From assembly GCA_964432205.1 (NCBI GenBank), contig CAYSMK010000023.1, forward strand, positions 1 through 64,000: DNA of 64,000 nt, in the 5' to 3' direction. The number at the start of each line of letters is the position of its first letter. Position 1 is the first letter of the stretch. This document shows positions 1 to 9,065 of the stretch, one piece after another. Below the pieces are notes generated by a model. That model was not told the DNA's origin and ran no database searches. It saw only the letters and a list, made by a program, of their open reading frames with translations. A program made the position numbers and the translations under genes. The DNA comes from Geomobilibacter sp964432205 (GTDB lineage: Bacteria; Desulfobacterota; Desulfuromonadia; Geobacterales; DSM-12255).

Positions 1-1
1 A

Positions 2-769
2 AGCTCAAGTTCGACGGCCTACACTCTCAACCCACTTGATTCGACGCAGAGCCACAAAGCCAAGGCAGACAGCTACCGGAACGTGATTGAACGGCACGTT
101 ATTGCGAAATGGGATTACTGCTGGCGTGAACTGACTAGATTCAATCCGATACAGGGGGTCTATGTCATGCCGGACAATGAATCCCAGCCTGCTCCTGCCG
201 GGTCCATTTTCGGCAGCAGTCTGCCTCATAATCAGTACCTGATCCTCGCACGCACGATACTTGAACTGTACCGTGCCACTGGAAACGCTGATTATCTCGA
301 CAAAATTCAGAAAATGGCAAATACCTTCCGAGCACACTTGCGACCAAATGCCGGATTCCCTTACGCATATGAATGGAACTACTCTGACATAGTAACTCCA
401 GAAGACGCGGGACGCGTGGTTTCCGTTGAAGACCAAGAGCACGCAAATTTCGTAATTGGCTGCCTGGTAGATATGACTCATGCCGGGATCGAATTCTCTT
501 CTGTTGACATGAAAAGGTTTGCATCAACCATAACTGATGTTGCATGGAATGGTTCATCGAATAATTTTTCCGTTGGCTCAAGCATAGACTCTAGTGACAA
601 TCCGATGATTCCTCCATATTTCTTTGATTGGGTGAAACTTTCTGAATTTGATTCGAGAGTTTGGCCTCTCTCATATTTGTCGATATTCGCTGCTACACCT
701 GCGGGGCCTTCTCAATCTTGGGACTTTATGACTCTTGCAGAACTGATAAAGTGGAATTCAGTGCATTAG
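2..769 (+). CDS. C-terminal part of an unrecognised helical protein of the polysaccharide locus (5' truncated by window edge)
   Basis: The frame is open from base 2 to the TAG at 767-769, so the gene begins outside the window; the GTG at 83 is only an internal candidate start. The visible 255 residues contain helical stretches such as LILARTILELYRATGN and YLDKIQKMANTFR. They are followed by an EDQEHANFVIGCLVDM segment with clustered acidic and histidine residues. This looks like an alpha/alpha-toroid fold as found in polysaccharide lyases, six-hairpin glycosidases and uronyl epimerases, but no catalytic motif can be named. It lies 104 bp before an amidotransferase gene of a surface-polysaccharide operon, so a role in glycan processing is plausible but inferred. 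Base composition is intermediate, like the genes that follow. Confidence 0.5.
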   Translation, partial: SSSSTAYTLNPLDSTQSHKAKADSYRNVIERHVIAKWDYCWRELTRFNPIQGVYVMPDNESQPAPAGSIFGSSLPHNQYLILARTILELYRATGNADYLDKIQKMANTFRAHLRPNAGFPYAYEWNYSDIVTPEDAGRVVSVEDQEHANFVIGCLVDMTHAGIEFSSVDMKRFASTITDVAWNGSSNNFSVGSSIDSSDNPMIPPYFFDWVKLSEFDSRVWPLSYLSIFAATPAGPSQSWDFMTLAELIKWNSVH

Positions 770-873
770 CTGTTCAAGAAATGAGGTGTAAGTCGACGTC
801 ATTTTATGTGACAATGACCTGAAGTCGCTGGCAAAGAGCAAAATCAGAAGCATTTGCAAAGGATTTGAAATTC

Positions 874-2799
874 ATGTGTGGAATCTTTGGCCTTATCCGT
901 TCGCAGGGGCAACAAAGCAATGAAGGGCTTGGTGATCGTCTCCATTTCCTCATGCAGCATCGTGGTCCTGATGACTTCGGCGCTCTTTCCTGGAGCCAAG
1001 ACGGATGTTTTTCCCTAAGTAAGGACCCCGCTCAACTTGATTCCGGGCGGTACGTCATGGCCCACTGGCGTCTTTCCATTCTCGACCTTTCCGCGACCGG
1101 ATGGCAGCCAATGGTTACACCTGATAAACGCTACTTCATTGTCTATAACGGCGAAATATACAATTTCGTCGAACTTCGGAATGAGCTGGAATCATTAGGC
1201 TGGCGTTTTAAATCCCAATCCGATACGGAGGTTTTACTTTACAGCTATGTTCAGTGGGGTGCTTCAATGCTAAAGCGTCTCATCGGGATGTTCGCATTTG
1301 CTATACTTGATACAGTGGAACGCCGTCTGTTCATAGCTCGCGACTTTTTTGGCATTAAGCCTTTATTTTACTCATCAGCTAACGGGGCCTTTGCCTTTGC
1401 TTCAGAAATCAAGGTCCTCCTGCAAATACCGGGTATCTCTAGGCGCATTAACCCTAGGAGTCTTCACGACTATCTCTTGTTTGGAGCTACCGATCGGGGT
1501 GAGGCGACCCTTTTTGCCGATATCCGTCACTTGCCACCAGCCCATTACATGGAAATATCCTGTGATAATCCTAAGGACGCGGATCCTGTATGTTACTGGG
1601 AAATAGATCTTCGAAACAGACTTTCGCTTTCATATAATGAAGCAGCTGCTCGCCTCCGTGATATGTTTGTCGATAGTGTAAGGCTTCACCTGCGAAGCGA
1701 TGTGCCTGTTGGGGCAGCGCTGTCGGGGGGAATTGACTCGTCATCAATTGTAATGGCAATGCGCTATCTGGAGCCTAGTCTGGAATTACACACGTTCAGC
1801 TTCATAGCAGACGATCCCGCGATCAGTGAAGAACACTGGGCTGATAAAATTGGGGCTGCGTCAGGCGCCATAATGCATAAAGTTAGGCCGACACCAGAAG
1901 AAATGGTTGCTGACCTTGACTTTTTGATAAACGTTCAGGATGAGCCGTTTGGGAGTACATCCATCTATGCCCAGCAGCGAGTGTTTAAACTTGCAAAGGA
2001 AAATGGAATAAAGGTAATGCTAGACGGTCAAGGTGCTGATGAACTTCTAGCCGGATATTCTGGTTATCTGTCAGCAAGACTTGCGTCGCTGATCCGGCAA
2101 GGGAAATGGTTTCAAGCTCTGGATTTCGCTTCGCACGCCGGTCGGCATCCGCAGGTTGGCATTAAATCGTTAATTGTCACGGCTGGAGGGATGTTAACTC
2201 CAAAGTCTCTGAGGCCTTTAGCAAGGAAAATGGTCAACAAGGACCTTATGCCGGAGTGGTTGCGTGAAGAATGGTTCGCCAGTCATGGAGTTGTTGCCCT
2301 TGATCCAGACCTTACATCCGGCAGCGATATCCTGCGACAGCAGCTGTGCCAATCAATGCAAACCAGCCTTAGGCACTTGTTAAGGTATGAGGATAGAAAT
2401 TCAATGTCCCACTCGGTCGAGAGCAGGGTTCCTTTTTTGACACCCCAACTTGCTGAGTTCATTTATGCTTTGCCTGAGGAGTATCTTGTCGATGGGAAGG
2501 GAGAGCGGAAAGCGGTATTCCGACAGGCGATGAGGGGACTTGTTCCCGATTCTATTCTAGATCGCAAGGACAAGATAGGATTCGGGACACCAGAGCAGCG
2601 CTGGCTAAACAGTTTGAAGCCTTGGGTAGATGGTATTCTGCAAGGTGAATGTGCCAATAGCATCCCTGCTATTAATATTGATGTCATGAAAAGAGAGTGG
2701 ATGAATGTTTCTAATGGAAGAGCACCGTTTGATTGGCGTATCTGGCGCTGGATCAATTTGATCAGATGGGTTGAAATACATGCGGTAATTATTGAATGA
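874..2799 (+). CDS. asnB: Asparagine synthetase (glutamine-hydrolysing)-like amidotransferase of the polysaccharide cluster
   Basis: The protein has two domains. The N-terminal class II glutamine amidotransferase domain starts MCGIFG, and Cys2 becomes the N-terminal nucleophile after Met removal. Further motifs are WRLSILDLS, YNGEIYNF and SDTEVLL. The C-terminal ATP-pyrophosphatase domain carries the PPi loop LSGGIDSS with Ser at about residue 284. Length (641 aa) fits AsnB. An in-frame TTG at 865 would add three residues, but the catalytic Cys must be residue 2 and AAAGGA at 858-863 is well spaced for the ATG at 874, so 874 is chosen. Its stop overlaps the next start (ATGA). In O-antigen loci such enzymes may amidate uronic acids rather than make asparagine; that role is inferred from position. 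Confidence 0.88.
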   Translation: MCGIFGLIRSQGQQSNEGLGDRLHFLMQHRGPDDFGALSWSQDGCFSLSKDPAQLDSGRYVMAHWRLSILDLSATGWQPMVTPDKRYFIVYNGEIYNFVELRNELESLGWRFKSQSDTEVLLYSYVQWGASMLKRLIGMFAFAILDTVERRLFIARDFFGIKPLFYSSANGAFAFASEIKVLLQIPGISRRINPRSLHDYLLFGATDRGEATLFADIRHLPPAHYMEISCDNPKDADPVCYWEIDLRNRLSLSYNEAAARLRDMFVDSVRLHLRSDVPVGAALSGGIDSSSIVMAMRYLEPSLELHTFSFIADDPAISEEHWADKIGAASGAIMHKVRPTPEEMVADLDFLINVQDEPFGSTSIYAQQRVFKLAKENGIKVMLDGQGADELLAGYSGYLSARLASLIRQGKWFQALDFASHAGRHPQVGIKSLIVTAGGMLTPKSLRPLARKMVNKDLMPEWLREEWFASHGVVALDPDLTSGSDILRQQLCQSMQTSLRHLLRYEDRNSMSHSVESRVPFLTPQLAEFIYALPEEYLVDGKGERKAVFRQAMRGLVPDSILDRKDKIGFGTPEQRWLNSLKPWVDGILQGECANSIPAINIDVMKREWMNVSNGRAPFDWRIWRWINLIRWVEIHAVIIE

Positions 2800-4076
2800 C
2801 TAAAGTTATGCGATCATTGCAAATCTATATCTTATCTTTAGGTTTTTGCTCATTGCTGTTGGGAATGATGTTTCCGTACAATTTTCCTATGTTTGCTACA
2901 ATTACAATTATAGGCTCAACTTTGCTTGTTGCAGTAAGAAAAGTACAAAAACTACCTGTTTTAGTAATATTATATATATTGATTCAACTTTATTATCTGG
3001 TAATTTTGTCATTGTATGGACAAATTTACACGCATAATGTGAATGATATAGCAAATATGCTAATTGTAGATTTATTTATAATTCAGCTATTTTGTTTCAT
3101 AAATAATAAGTATCAATTTGATAAATATTATAGAAATATATTGAATATAATAGCTTTTGCATCAGTGGTAGTGGGCATTATTGGTTTCTATAAGTTTATC
3201 AGGCAGCTAGGTGGGTATCAAATTCAATTCTTCATGGTTGAGGGTTTTCAGTATCCGTGGGGAACTTCGCTTGTAGTTGACTATAATTACTATGCGTTGG
3301 GAATGATTTCAGGTCTGGTAGCGGTGTATCTGTTAATTAAGCAGTCTGATGGACTTATTCTTAAATATACATATTTTATTTCTTTTTTAATCATTGTGCT
3401 GAATATATTATTGTGCGGGTCGAGGAGAGGGTGGATAGTATTATTCATAATTTTGATTGCATTGATTCTTAAAGAACTTGCTAATATATTTAACATAAGG
3501 ACTTTGTTGGCTGCAATATTATTGGTTTTGACAGTGATAATGATATTGTCAAAGCTGAATATTGATGCTACCGATTCAACCATCGACGAGCTAGAAAAAT
3601 TACGGTTTAGAGCATCAACCATAAGTGGTTCAACGGAAACTAGCGATTCCTTTTCACCAAGAACTGAAAGATGGGGTTACGCTTTAGAAATGTTTGATGA
3701 TTACCCGCTAGTGATGCAAGTTGTTGGTGGCGGGTTCAATTACCTGGATGCATATGGAAGAAGATTCAGCGTAGATATAAATGTTAATGAAGATTATCCA
3801 CATAATCCAATTTTATCAACTTTGCTGTATTCTGGTATAGTTGGTACCATCCTGCTGATAGTCTACTTTATGTTTGTTACACGCTTGTATATATTTAGTA
3901 AGAAATATGTGTACTTCAAATATTTGTTCTTCATAAATATAATATTCGACATTACAAGTGCCAACACATTGTTTTCAATCAAACTAACTATGGTCCTTTC
4001 AATAACCGCAATAATGGTTTACAAAATCCAAAATAATAATATTTGTACATTAAGTAGGAGTTCCCAAGGTGGTTAA
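2796..4076 (+). CDS. O-antigen polymerase / ligase family membrane protein (Wzy-like)
   Basis: This 426-residue protein consists almost entirely of hydrophobic membrane segments, roughly a dozen. A large polar loop in the middle to C-terminal half includes GSRRGW, then a soluble stretch with PRTERWGYALEMF and HNPILSTLLYSG. That loop pattern is typical of the Wzy/WaaL O-antigen polymerase-ligase superfamily, which acts in the inner membrane on lipid-linked sugar repeats in the periplasm. The DNA is the most AT-rich of the window, as is common for wzy genes. The start overlaps the asnB stop by 4 bp, indicating translational coupling. Polymerase rather than ligase is inferred from its place among glycosyltransferases. 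Confidence 0.78.
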   Translation: MTKVMRSLQIYILSLGFCSLLLGMMFPYNFPMFATITIIGSTLLVAVRKVQKLPVLVILYILIQLYYLVILSLYGQIYTHNVNDIANMLIVDLFIIQLFCFINNKYQFDKYYRNILNIIAFASVVVGIIGFYKFIRQLGGYQIQFFMVEGFQYPWGTSLVVDYNYYALGMISGLVAVYLLIKQSDGLILKYTYFISFLIIVLNILLCGSRRGWIVLFIILIALILKELANIFNIRTLLAAILLVLTVIMILSKLNIDATDSTIDELEKLRFRASTISGSTETSDSFSPRTERWGYALEMFDDYPLVMQVVGGGFNYLDAYGRRFSVDINVNEDYPHNPILSTLLYSGIVGTILLIVYFMFVTRLYIFSKKYVYFKYLFFINIIFDITSANTLFSIKLTMVLSITAIMVYKIQNNNICTLSRSSQGG

Positions 4077-5220
4077 TGGTAATAAGGGTATTAATCTTCA
4101 TGTGGTTCTCAATAATTTTAAAAATGATACGCGGGTTTTGAAAGAGACCAAGAGTATTGCTCAGTTTGGTTTGTTTGACTCAATTCAGATAGTTGCTTTG
4201 TGGGAGCAAGGAGTTGATGAGCACGAGAGTTTGGACCCATTTCGCCGTGTGTGGCGGGTCCCGCTCAGAACGCGGGGGTTACCTAAGGATTTGTTATCGC
4301 AGTTTATCAAGTATCTAGAGTGTCTATTCAGGGTATTTCTTGCCTATCGGAATAAGAATGTTGCTGTCACCCATTGCCACGACTTGGCTGCCTTGCCCTT
4401 TGGGTTGATTTTCAAGCTTTTTTGTGGTTCTAAAATAATATATGATGCCCATGAATTTGAAACGGAACAGGAAGAAAATCCTGGGAAACTCCATTATTTT
4501 CTATCGGTCAGAGCTGAGAGTTTTCTTGTACGCTTCGCTGACAAAGTAATTTGCGTAAGTAATAGTATTGCCCAGGAGTATGCAAAGCGCTATAAAATCC
4601 CTTGTCCCAATTTGGTCCTTAATTGTCCCCCATATCAATCAATTGAGCACAATAATATTTTCAGGGAGAGTCTGGGGATTTTAGTCGATGTTAAGATTTA
4701 TCTTTACCAAGGGGGGCTGTTCGCAGGCCGAGGTATAGAGCAAACCATAGAGGCCTTCAAGTTGCTGCATGACGAGAAAAGGGCCGTTGTTTTCATGGGA
4801 TATGGGCCTCTTGAAAATATGATCATTGATGCTACGAGGCGATACAGCAATATTTATTTTCATGAAGCAGTAAACCCGGATGTTTTGCTTAAATACACTT
4901 CCTCGGCTGATTATGGAATGTTGTTCATTCCTAACAGTTGTCTTAGTTATTATTATTGCCTTCCAAATAAAGTGTTTGAATACATCATGGCTGGCTTACC
5001 TCTGATCATATCCGACCTTTTTGAAGTAAGTGCTTTGGTGAGAAACAGCCATATAGGAATTGTTACAAAAGATATCACTGCTAAAGGTATTTACGATGCT
5101 ATTTTGAATAGCGACCAACTTGACAGGACTGAAGTAGAAAGTAAATTGAAGAATCTTTCACATGTTTACAACTGGCAGTCACAAGAACAAATCCTTTTAA
5201 ACATATACAGTTGTATTTAG
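4069..5220 (+). CDS. Glycosyltransferase, GT4-like (GT-B fold)
   Basis: The 383-residue protein has the layout of a GT-B transferase. The N-terminal half holds THCHDLAALPFG and the YDAHEFE motif. The C-terminal half holds a sugar-nucleotide site with LYQGGLFAGRGIEQ, VFMGYGPLE and NKVFEYIMAGLPLI, the region where the conserved Glu of GT4 enzymes lies. It should add one sugar to the growing lipid-linked repeat on the cytoplasmic face. The GTG start at 4069 overlaps the wzy stop and has TAGGAG at 4055-4060 as ribosome site. Donor and acceptor cannot be read from sequence. Confidence 0.82.
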   Translation: MVNGNKGINLHVVLNNFKNDTRVLKETKSIAQFGLFDSIQIVALWEQGVDEHESLDPFRRVWRVPLRTRGLPKDLLSQFIKYLECLFRVFLAYRNKNVAVTHCHDLAALPFGLIFKLFCGSKIIYDAHEFETEQEENPGKLHYFLSVRAESFLVRFADKVICVSNSIAQEYAKRYKIPCPNLVLNCPPYQSIEHNNIFRESLGILVDVKIYLYQGGLFAGRGIEQTIEAFKLLHDEKRAVVFMGYGPLENMIIDATRRYSNIYFHEAVNPDVLLKYTSSADYGMLFIPNSCLSYYYCLPNKVFEYIMAGLPLIISDLFEVSALVRNSHIGIVTKDITAKGIYDAILNSDQLDRTEVESKLKNLSHVYNWQSQEQILLNIYSCI

Positions 5221-5236
5221 AAAGTAATGGCTAGGC

Positions 5237-6355
5237 ATGATAGTTCATGTGGTTCATCTGACGTCTGTGCATCCACCGCTTGATATACGGATTTTTCATC
5301 GACAATGTACAACTCTGGCCGATGCCGGTTATGACGTTACATTGATAGCTCCTTGCGACAGCGATTACAAGGTTGACAAGATCAAGGTTCTTGCGATACC
5401 TCCTGCAAATAATCGTGCACAGCGTATATCCTGTGTAGTGGGAATTCTTCTAAAACGCGCACTTGCTGAGAATGCTGATATATATCACTTTCACGACCCT
5501 GAATTGATTCCATTGGGTATCATACTTAAATTCATGGGAAAGCGAGTGATCTACGATGTTCATGAGGATCTCCCTCGTCAGATCCTAGATAAACATTGGA
5601 TCCCGGGCATCCTAAGACGGCAGCTCTCGATAGGGGCCATTTGTGCAGAATGGCTGGCCGGTCTGGTATTTGACCACATCGTTGCTGCAACACCAACAAT
5701 AGCGAATAGGTTTCCCAACAGCAAAACCATCACTATTCAGAATTTCCCGACTCCTGAGGAATTGCTAGAATGGACTAGATTCATTCCGTACATGGAGAGA
5801 GAACCGTTTGTTGCTTACATCGGCGCTATTGCATACAAGCGTGGGGCTCTGGAAATGGTTCATGCGCTGGGCTGTATACCAACTGACTACAATTGCAAGC
5901 TGTTGCTTGCAGGGCGATTCAGCCCGGAAACTCTTCATGATGAGCTTGCCACTTTGCCCGGTTGGTCACGGGTTGACTATTCTGGATTGCTGGACCGTAA
6001 GGGGATTGCCTCCTTGCTCGGGCGGGCCCGCGTCGGCTTGGTAACTCTTCATCCAACTCAGGCTTATCTGGATAGTTACCCGATCAAATTGTTCGAGTAC
6101 ATGGCCGCGGGTATTCCGGTTATTGCGTCCGATTTTCCCCTCTGGCGCAACATCATTAACGGCGCAGAATGTGGCTTGCTTGTTGACCCCTTGAACCCAG
6201 CTGCTACAGCAGAAGCAATACAATATCTGCTCGACAACCCAGAAGAGGCGTTCTTGATGGGGAAAAGAGGGACAGATGCGGTGCGAACGCAATACAATTG
6301 GGGGTCGGAAGCCCGTAAGCTTCTTGACAACTATCAAAGTCTTTCGAGAAGGTAG
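5237..6355 (+). CDS. Glycosyltransferase family 4 protein
   Basis: This is a 372-residue GT-B glycosyltransferase. The N-terminal domain begins with MIVHVVHLTSVHPPLDIRIF and includes YHFHDPELIPLG and YDVHEDLP, the HDPEL/DVHED signature common in exopolysaccharide GT4 enzymes. The C-terminal domain has AYIGAIAYKRGALEMV, LLAGRF and KLFEYMAAGIPVIASDF. It starts 16 bp after the previous glycosyltransferase. The product is predicted to be cytoplasmic or peripheral at the membrane. Sugar specificity is unknown. Confidence 0.85.
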   Translation: MIVHVVHLTSVHPPLDIRIFHRQCTTLADAGYDVTLIAPCDSDYKVDKIKVLAIPPANNRAQRISCVVGILLKRALAENADIYHFHDPELIPLGIILKFMGKRVIYDVHEDLPRQILDKHWIPGILRRQLSIGAICAEWLAGLVFDHIVAATPTIANRFPNSKTITIQNFPTPEELLEWTRFIPYMEREPFVAYIGAIAYKRGALEMVHALGCIPTDYNCKLLLAGRFSPETLHDELATLPGWSRVDYSGLLDRKGIASLLGRARVGLVTLHPTQAYLDSYPIKLFEYMAAGIPVIASDFPLWRNIINGAECGLLVDPLNPAATAEAIQYLLDNPEEAFLMGKRGTDAVRTQYNWGSEARKLLDNYQSLSRR

Positions 6356-6360
6356 TGCTG

Positions 6361-7620
6361 ATGAGAGTTTGGATGATTACTATCGGCGAGCCTCTACCTA
6401 CTGATGGAACAAATGAGCGCCTACTGAGAACTGGCATCCTTGCTGATTTCCTTGCAAAAAGGGGACATGAGGTGGTCTGGTGGACTTCATCCTTTGACCA
6501 TGTGCGCAAAACGCATCGTGTGGAACATGACACCTGCATTCAAGTCTCTGACAACTACCGGATGGTGATACTGCGTTCATCTGGTTACCGACGCAACATG
6601 TCACTGGCACGACTGACGGACCACCGTGATCATGCTCGGAGGTTTGCGGTATTAGCTCCCTGCGAACCCGCCCCGGACGCAATTCTTTGTTCCATGCCGA
6701 CAATTGAATTAAGTCGGGCTGCAGTGCAATATGCAGCTATGAGAAAGATTCCGATAGCTCTCGACATCCGCGACCTGTGGCCTGACATTTTCGTGGATCA
6801 CGCTCCTTCCTGGGCGAGATGGTTCGCACGCCTGCTCCTGCAACCGTTGTTCCGGGACCTGCGTTGGGCCTGCTCCAGGGCGACTGCCATTACCGGCATT
6901 ACGTCTCCGATAGTTGCATGGGGGCTCGGTTATGCCGGGAGGACAAGGAGTGAACTTGACCATGAGTTCCCATTTGGATATGTTGAGCGCAAACTATCGG
7001 ATGCTGAAATAGTGAGTGCTAGGAAATATTGGAGTACGTACAACATCGACGCTGATAACGATGAATTTATTGTCTGTTTCTTTGGTACCCTTGGCCGCCA
7101 ATTTGACCTGGAAACAGTAATTGATGCAGCAAGAAGACTCGAATCAGGACAGCGTGCAATCCGATTCGTAATTTGTGGCACCGGTGATCGCCTGACACAT
7201 TATCAAAATATGGCTGAAGGTCTATCCAACGTAGTGTTTCCCGGCTGGGTCGGTTCAAAAGAAATATGGGTTCTAATGCGATTGGCCAAGTTGGGTTTAG
7301 CCCCGTATAACAACACTAAGGATTTCCGCTGGTCTCTCCCGAACAAAACTATTGAATATATCTCAGCAGGTTTGCCCATGTTATCTTGTCTTGCAGGTGA
7401 GCTACAAACTCTTATCAAATCTTATGCTTGTGGAGTAACTTACGAAGAAGGTAACGCAATAAGTCTAGTTTCAGAGATAGAGTTGCTTTATGATGATCGC
7501 AAACTGTTATCACTAATGGCGTCTAATTCATTACAACTGTATAAAACGCATTATACCGCAGATATTGTATATAATGACATGTGTTCATACTTGGAGCATT
7601 TAGCTTCTACTCCTACATAA
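6361..7620 (+). CDS. Glycosyltransferase family 4 protein (WbuB-like)
   Basis: The N-terminus MRVWMITIGEPLPTDG, the RLLRTGILADFLAKRGHEVVWW segment and LDIRDLWPDIF fit the WbuB-like branch of GT4, which often transfers N-acetylated amino sugars in O-antigen and capsule synthesis. The C-terminal donor site shows FFGTLGRQFDLE, VICGTGD and NKTIEYISAGLPML. An upstream GTG at 6355 overlaps the preceding stop, but GAGAAGG at 6346-6352 is better spaced for the ATG at 6361, giving 419 residues. This is the third consecutive glycosyltransferase, consistent with a repeat unit of at least four sugars when the initiating transferase is counted. Confidence 0.82.
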   Translation: MRVWMITIGEPLPTDGTNERLLRTGILADFLAKRGHEVVWWTSSFDHVRKTHRVEHDTCIQVSDNYRMVILRSSGYRRNMSLARLTDHRDHARRFAVLAPCEPAPDAILCSMPTIELSRAAVQYAAMRKIPIALDIRDLWPDIFVDHAPSWARWFARLLLQPLFRDLRWACSRATAITGITSPIVAWGLGYAGRTRSELDHEFPFGYVERKLSDAEIVSARKYWSTYNIDADNDEFIVCFFGTLGRQFDLETVIDAARRLESGQRAIRFVICGTGDRLTHYQNMAEGLSNVVFPGWVGSKEIWVLMRLAKLGLAPYNNTKDFRWSLPNKTIEYISAGLPMLSCLAGELQTLIKSYACGVTYEEGNAISLVSEIELLYDDRKLLSLMASNSLQLYKTHYTADIVYNDMCSYLEHLASTPT

Positions 7621-7640
7621 ACATTGAGATAACTATCATT

Positions 7641-8432
7641 ATGGAACACAATAAATATTCTATTATCACTGAATCTCCTGGTTTGCAAGCAACCCAAGAA
7701 CAATTGGAGCGTCTATATCAAAGATATCACTTTGTTGTGCCCTTGGCGTCAGGTAGCAGAACACTTGAAGTAGCATGTGGCAGTGGGCTTGGTATAAAGT
7801 ACTTAGCTGGCGTTAGTACTGAAGTTACCGGTGTTGACATTGATAACACTAATATTGACTTAGCATTAAAATCTTGCCATGCTCTCTCAAACGTCACCAT
7901 CAAGCAGATGGATGCACATAATCTTGAGTTTAGCGATAATTCATTTGATCTTGTGCTATTATATGAAGCTATTTATTATCTAGATCACCCAAGTCAATTT
8001 ATTAGTGAAGCCTATAGGGTTCTTACTAATCACGGTAAGCTGGTTATTTGCACGGTTAACAAGGATTGGAAGGACTTTCATCCATCTCCCTTCAGTCGCT
8101 CATATTTTGGCGCCGCAGATCTCCACAATCTTTTATTACCTACTTTTAAGAATGCCCAGCTTTACGGTGGATTTCCTGTCGAAATGCAGGATGTGAGATC
8201 AGGGGTTGTTTCGATGATCAAGCGTGCGGCTGTCAAATACAACCTTATCCCTGGAAGCTTGGCATTACGAGCATACTTGAAGAGAGTGTTTATAGGGAAA
8301 ACTAGACCGCTTCCAGAGAACCTGTACGATGATATTGCATCATATCGAACTCCTATGCCACTCGAAAATGATAAATCCGCCAATGATTGGAAAATCATTT
8401 ATGCTGTGTCAACAAAGCAGGATATATGTTGA
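7641..8432 (+). CDS. Class I SAM-dependent methyltransferase
   Basis: This 263-residue protein carries the SAM-binding motif I LEVACGSGLGIKYLA, the acidic end of strand 2 (VTGVDID) and a motif IV region DLVLLYEAIYYL, all typical of methyltransferase domain 11/25 enzymes. The frame is open further upstream from 7581 inside the previous gene. The ATG at 7641, 20 bp after the preceding stop, gives the expected N-terminus and is preferred. It probably methylates a sugar or carrier-linked glycan of this locus; the substrate is unknown. Confidence 0.75.
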   Translation: MEHNKYSIITESPGLQATQEQLERLYQRYHFVVPLASGSRTLEVACGSGLGIKYLAGVSTEVTGVDIDNTNIDLALKSCHALSNVTIKQMDAHNLEFSDNSFDLVLLYEAIYYLDHPSQFISEAYRVLTNHGKLVICTVNKDWKDFHPSPFSRSYFGAADLHNLLLPTFKNAQLYGGFPVEMQDVRSGVVSMIKRAAVKYNLIPGSLALRAYLKRVFIGKTRPLPENLYDDIASYRTPMPLENDKSANDWKIIYAVSTKQDIC

Positions 8433-9058
8433 AAAGGTTTTTTGATCTATTTTTTTCGTTCTTTGGCTTACTTATTCTAAGCCCGCTATTTGTCATACTT
8501 GCAATCGCCATCAAATTAGAGTCGCCGGGTCCTGTTTTCTACCGTGGTGTTCGTGTCGGCCGGCATGGCAAACCTTTCAAGATATTCAAATTTCGCAGTA
8601 TGGTCGTAGACGCTGATATAAAGGGAGCAGCAACAACGAGTGATGGTGACGCGCGAGTAACCTCCATCGGAAAAATCATCAGAAAATTCAAGCTCGATGA
8701 ATTTTCGCAACTTCTCAATGTATTTATTGGAGATATGAGTATTGTTGGTCCGAGGCCTCAGGTTCAATGGGCTGTCGATACTTTTACAGACGAAGAAAAG
8801 CAGGTTCTTGTGTTACGGCCGGGAATCACAGATTGGGCTTCCATCAAGTTTCACAACGAAGGCGAAATAATTGCTCAATCGGATATTGGGGACCCTGATG
8901 AAGCCTATATGAAGCTCATACACCCTGAAAAAATGCAACTTCAGTTGAAATATCTTAGGGAGCAGAGCTTGTTAGTCGATCTGAAAATAATTAAAGGAAC
9001 TCTATCAACTTTATTCGTAAGCCGTATTGCAAGACGAATACATGATACCGGGAGATAA
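8426..9058 (+). CDS. Initiating sugar transferase (monotopic phosphoglycosyl transferase, WbaP/WcaJ/PglC type)
   Basis: This enzyme transfers a phospho-sugar from a nucleotide sugar to undecaprenyl phosphate, which starts the repeat unit. The 210-residue protein begins with a basic, re-entrant hydrophobic helix (MLKRFFDLFFSFFGLLIL, then SP). It continues with KLESPGPVFYRGVRVGRHG, FKFRSM, a LDEFSQLLNV segment holding the catalytic Asp-Glu pair, and SIVGPRPQ. Length matches the minimal PglC-like form without extra membrane helices. The ATG at 8426 overlaps the stop of the upstream methyltransferase, so the two are probably coupled. Confidence 0.88.
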   Translation: MLKRFFDLFFSFFGLLILSPLFVILAIAIKLESPGPVFYRGVRVGRHGKPFKIFKFRSMVVDADIKGAATTSDGDARVTSIGKIIRKFKLDEFSQLLNVFIGDMSIVGPRPQVQWAVDTFTDEEKQVLVLRPGITDWASIKFHNEGEIIAQSDIGDPDEAYMKLIHPEKMQLQLKYLREQSLLVDLKIIKGTLSTLFVSRIARRIHDTGR

Positions 9059-9065
9059 TACAGCT

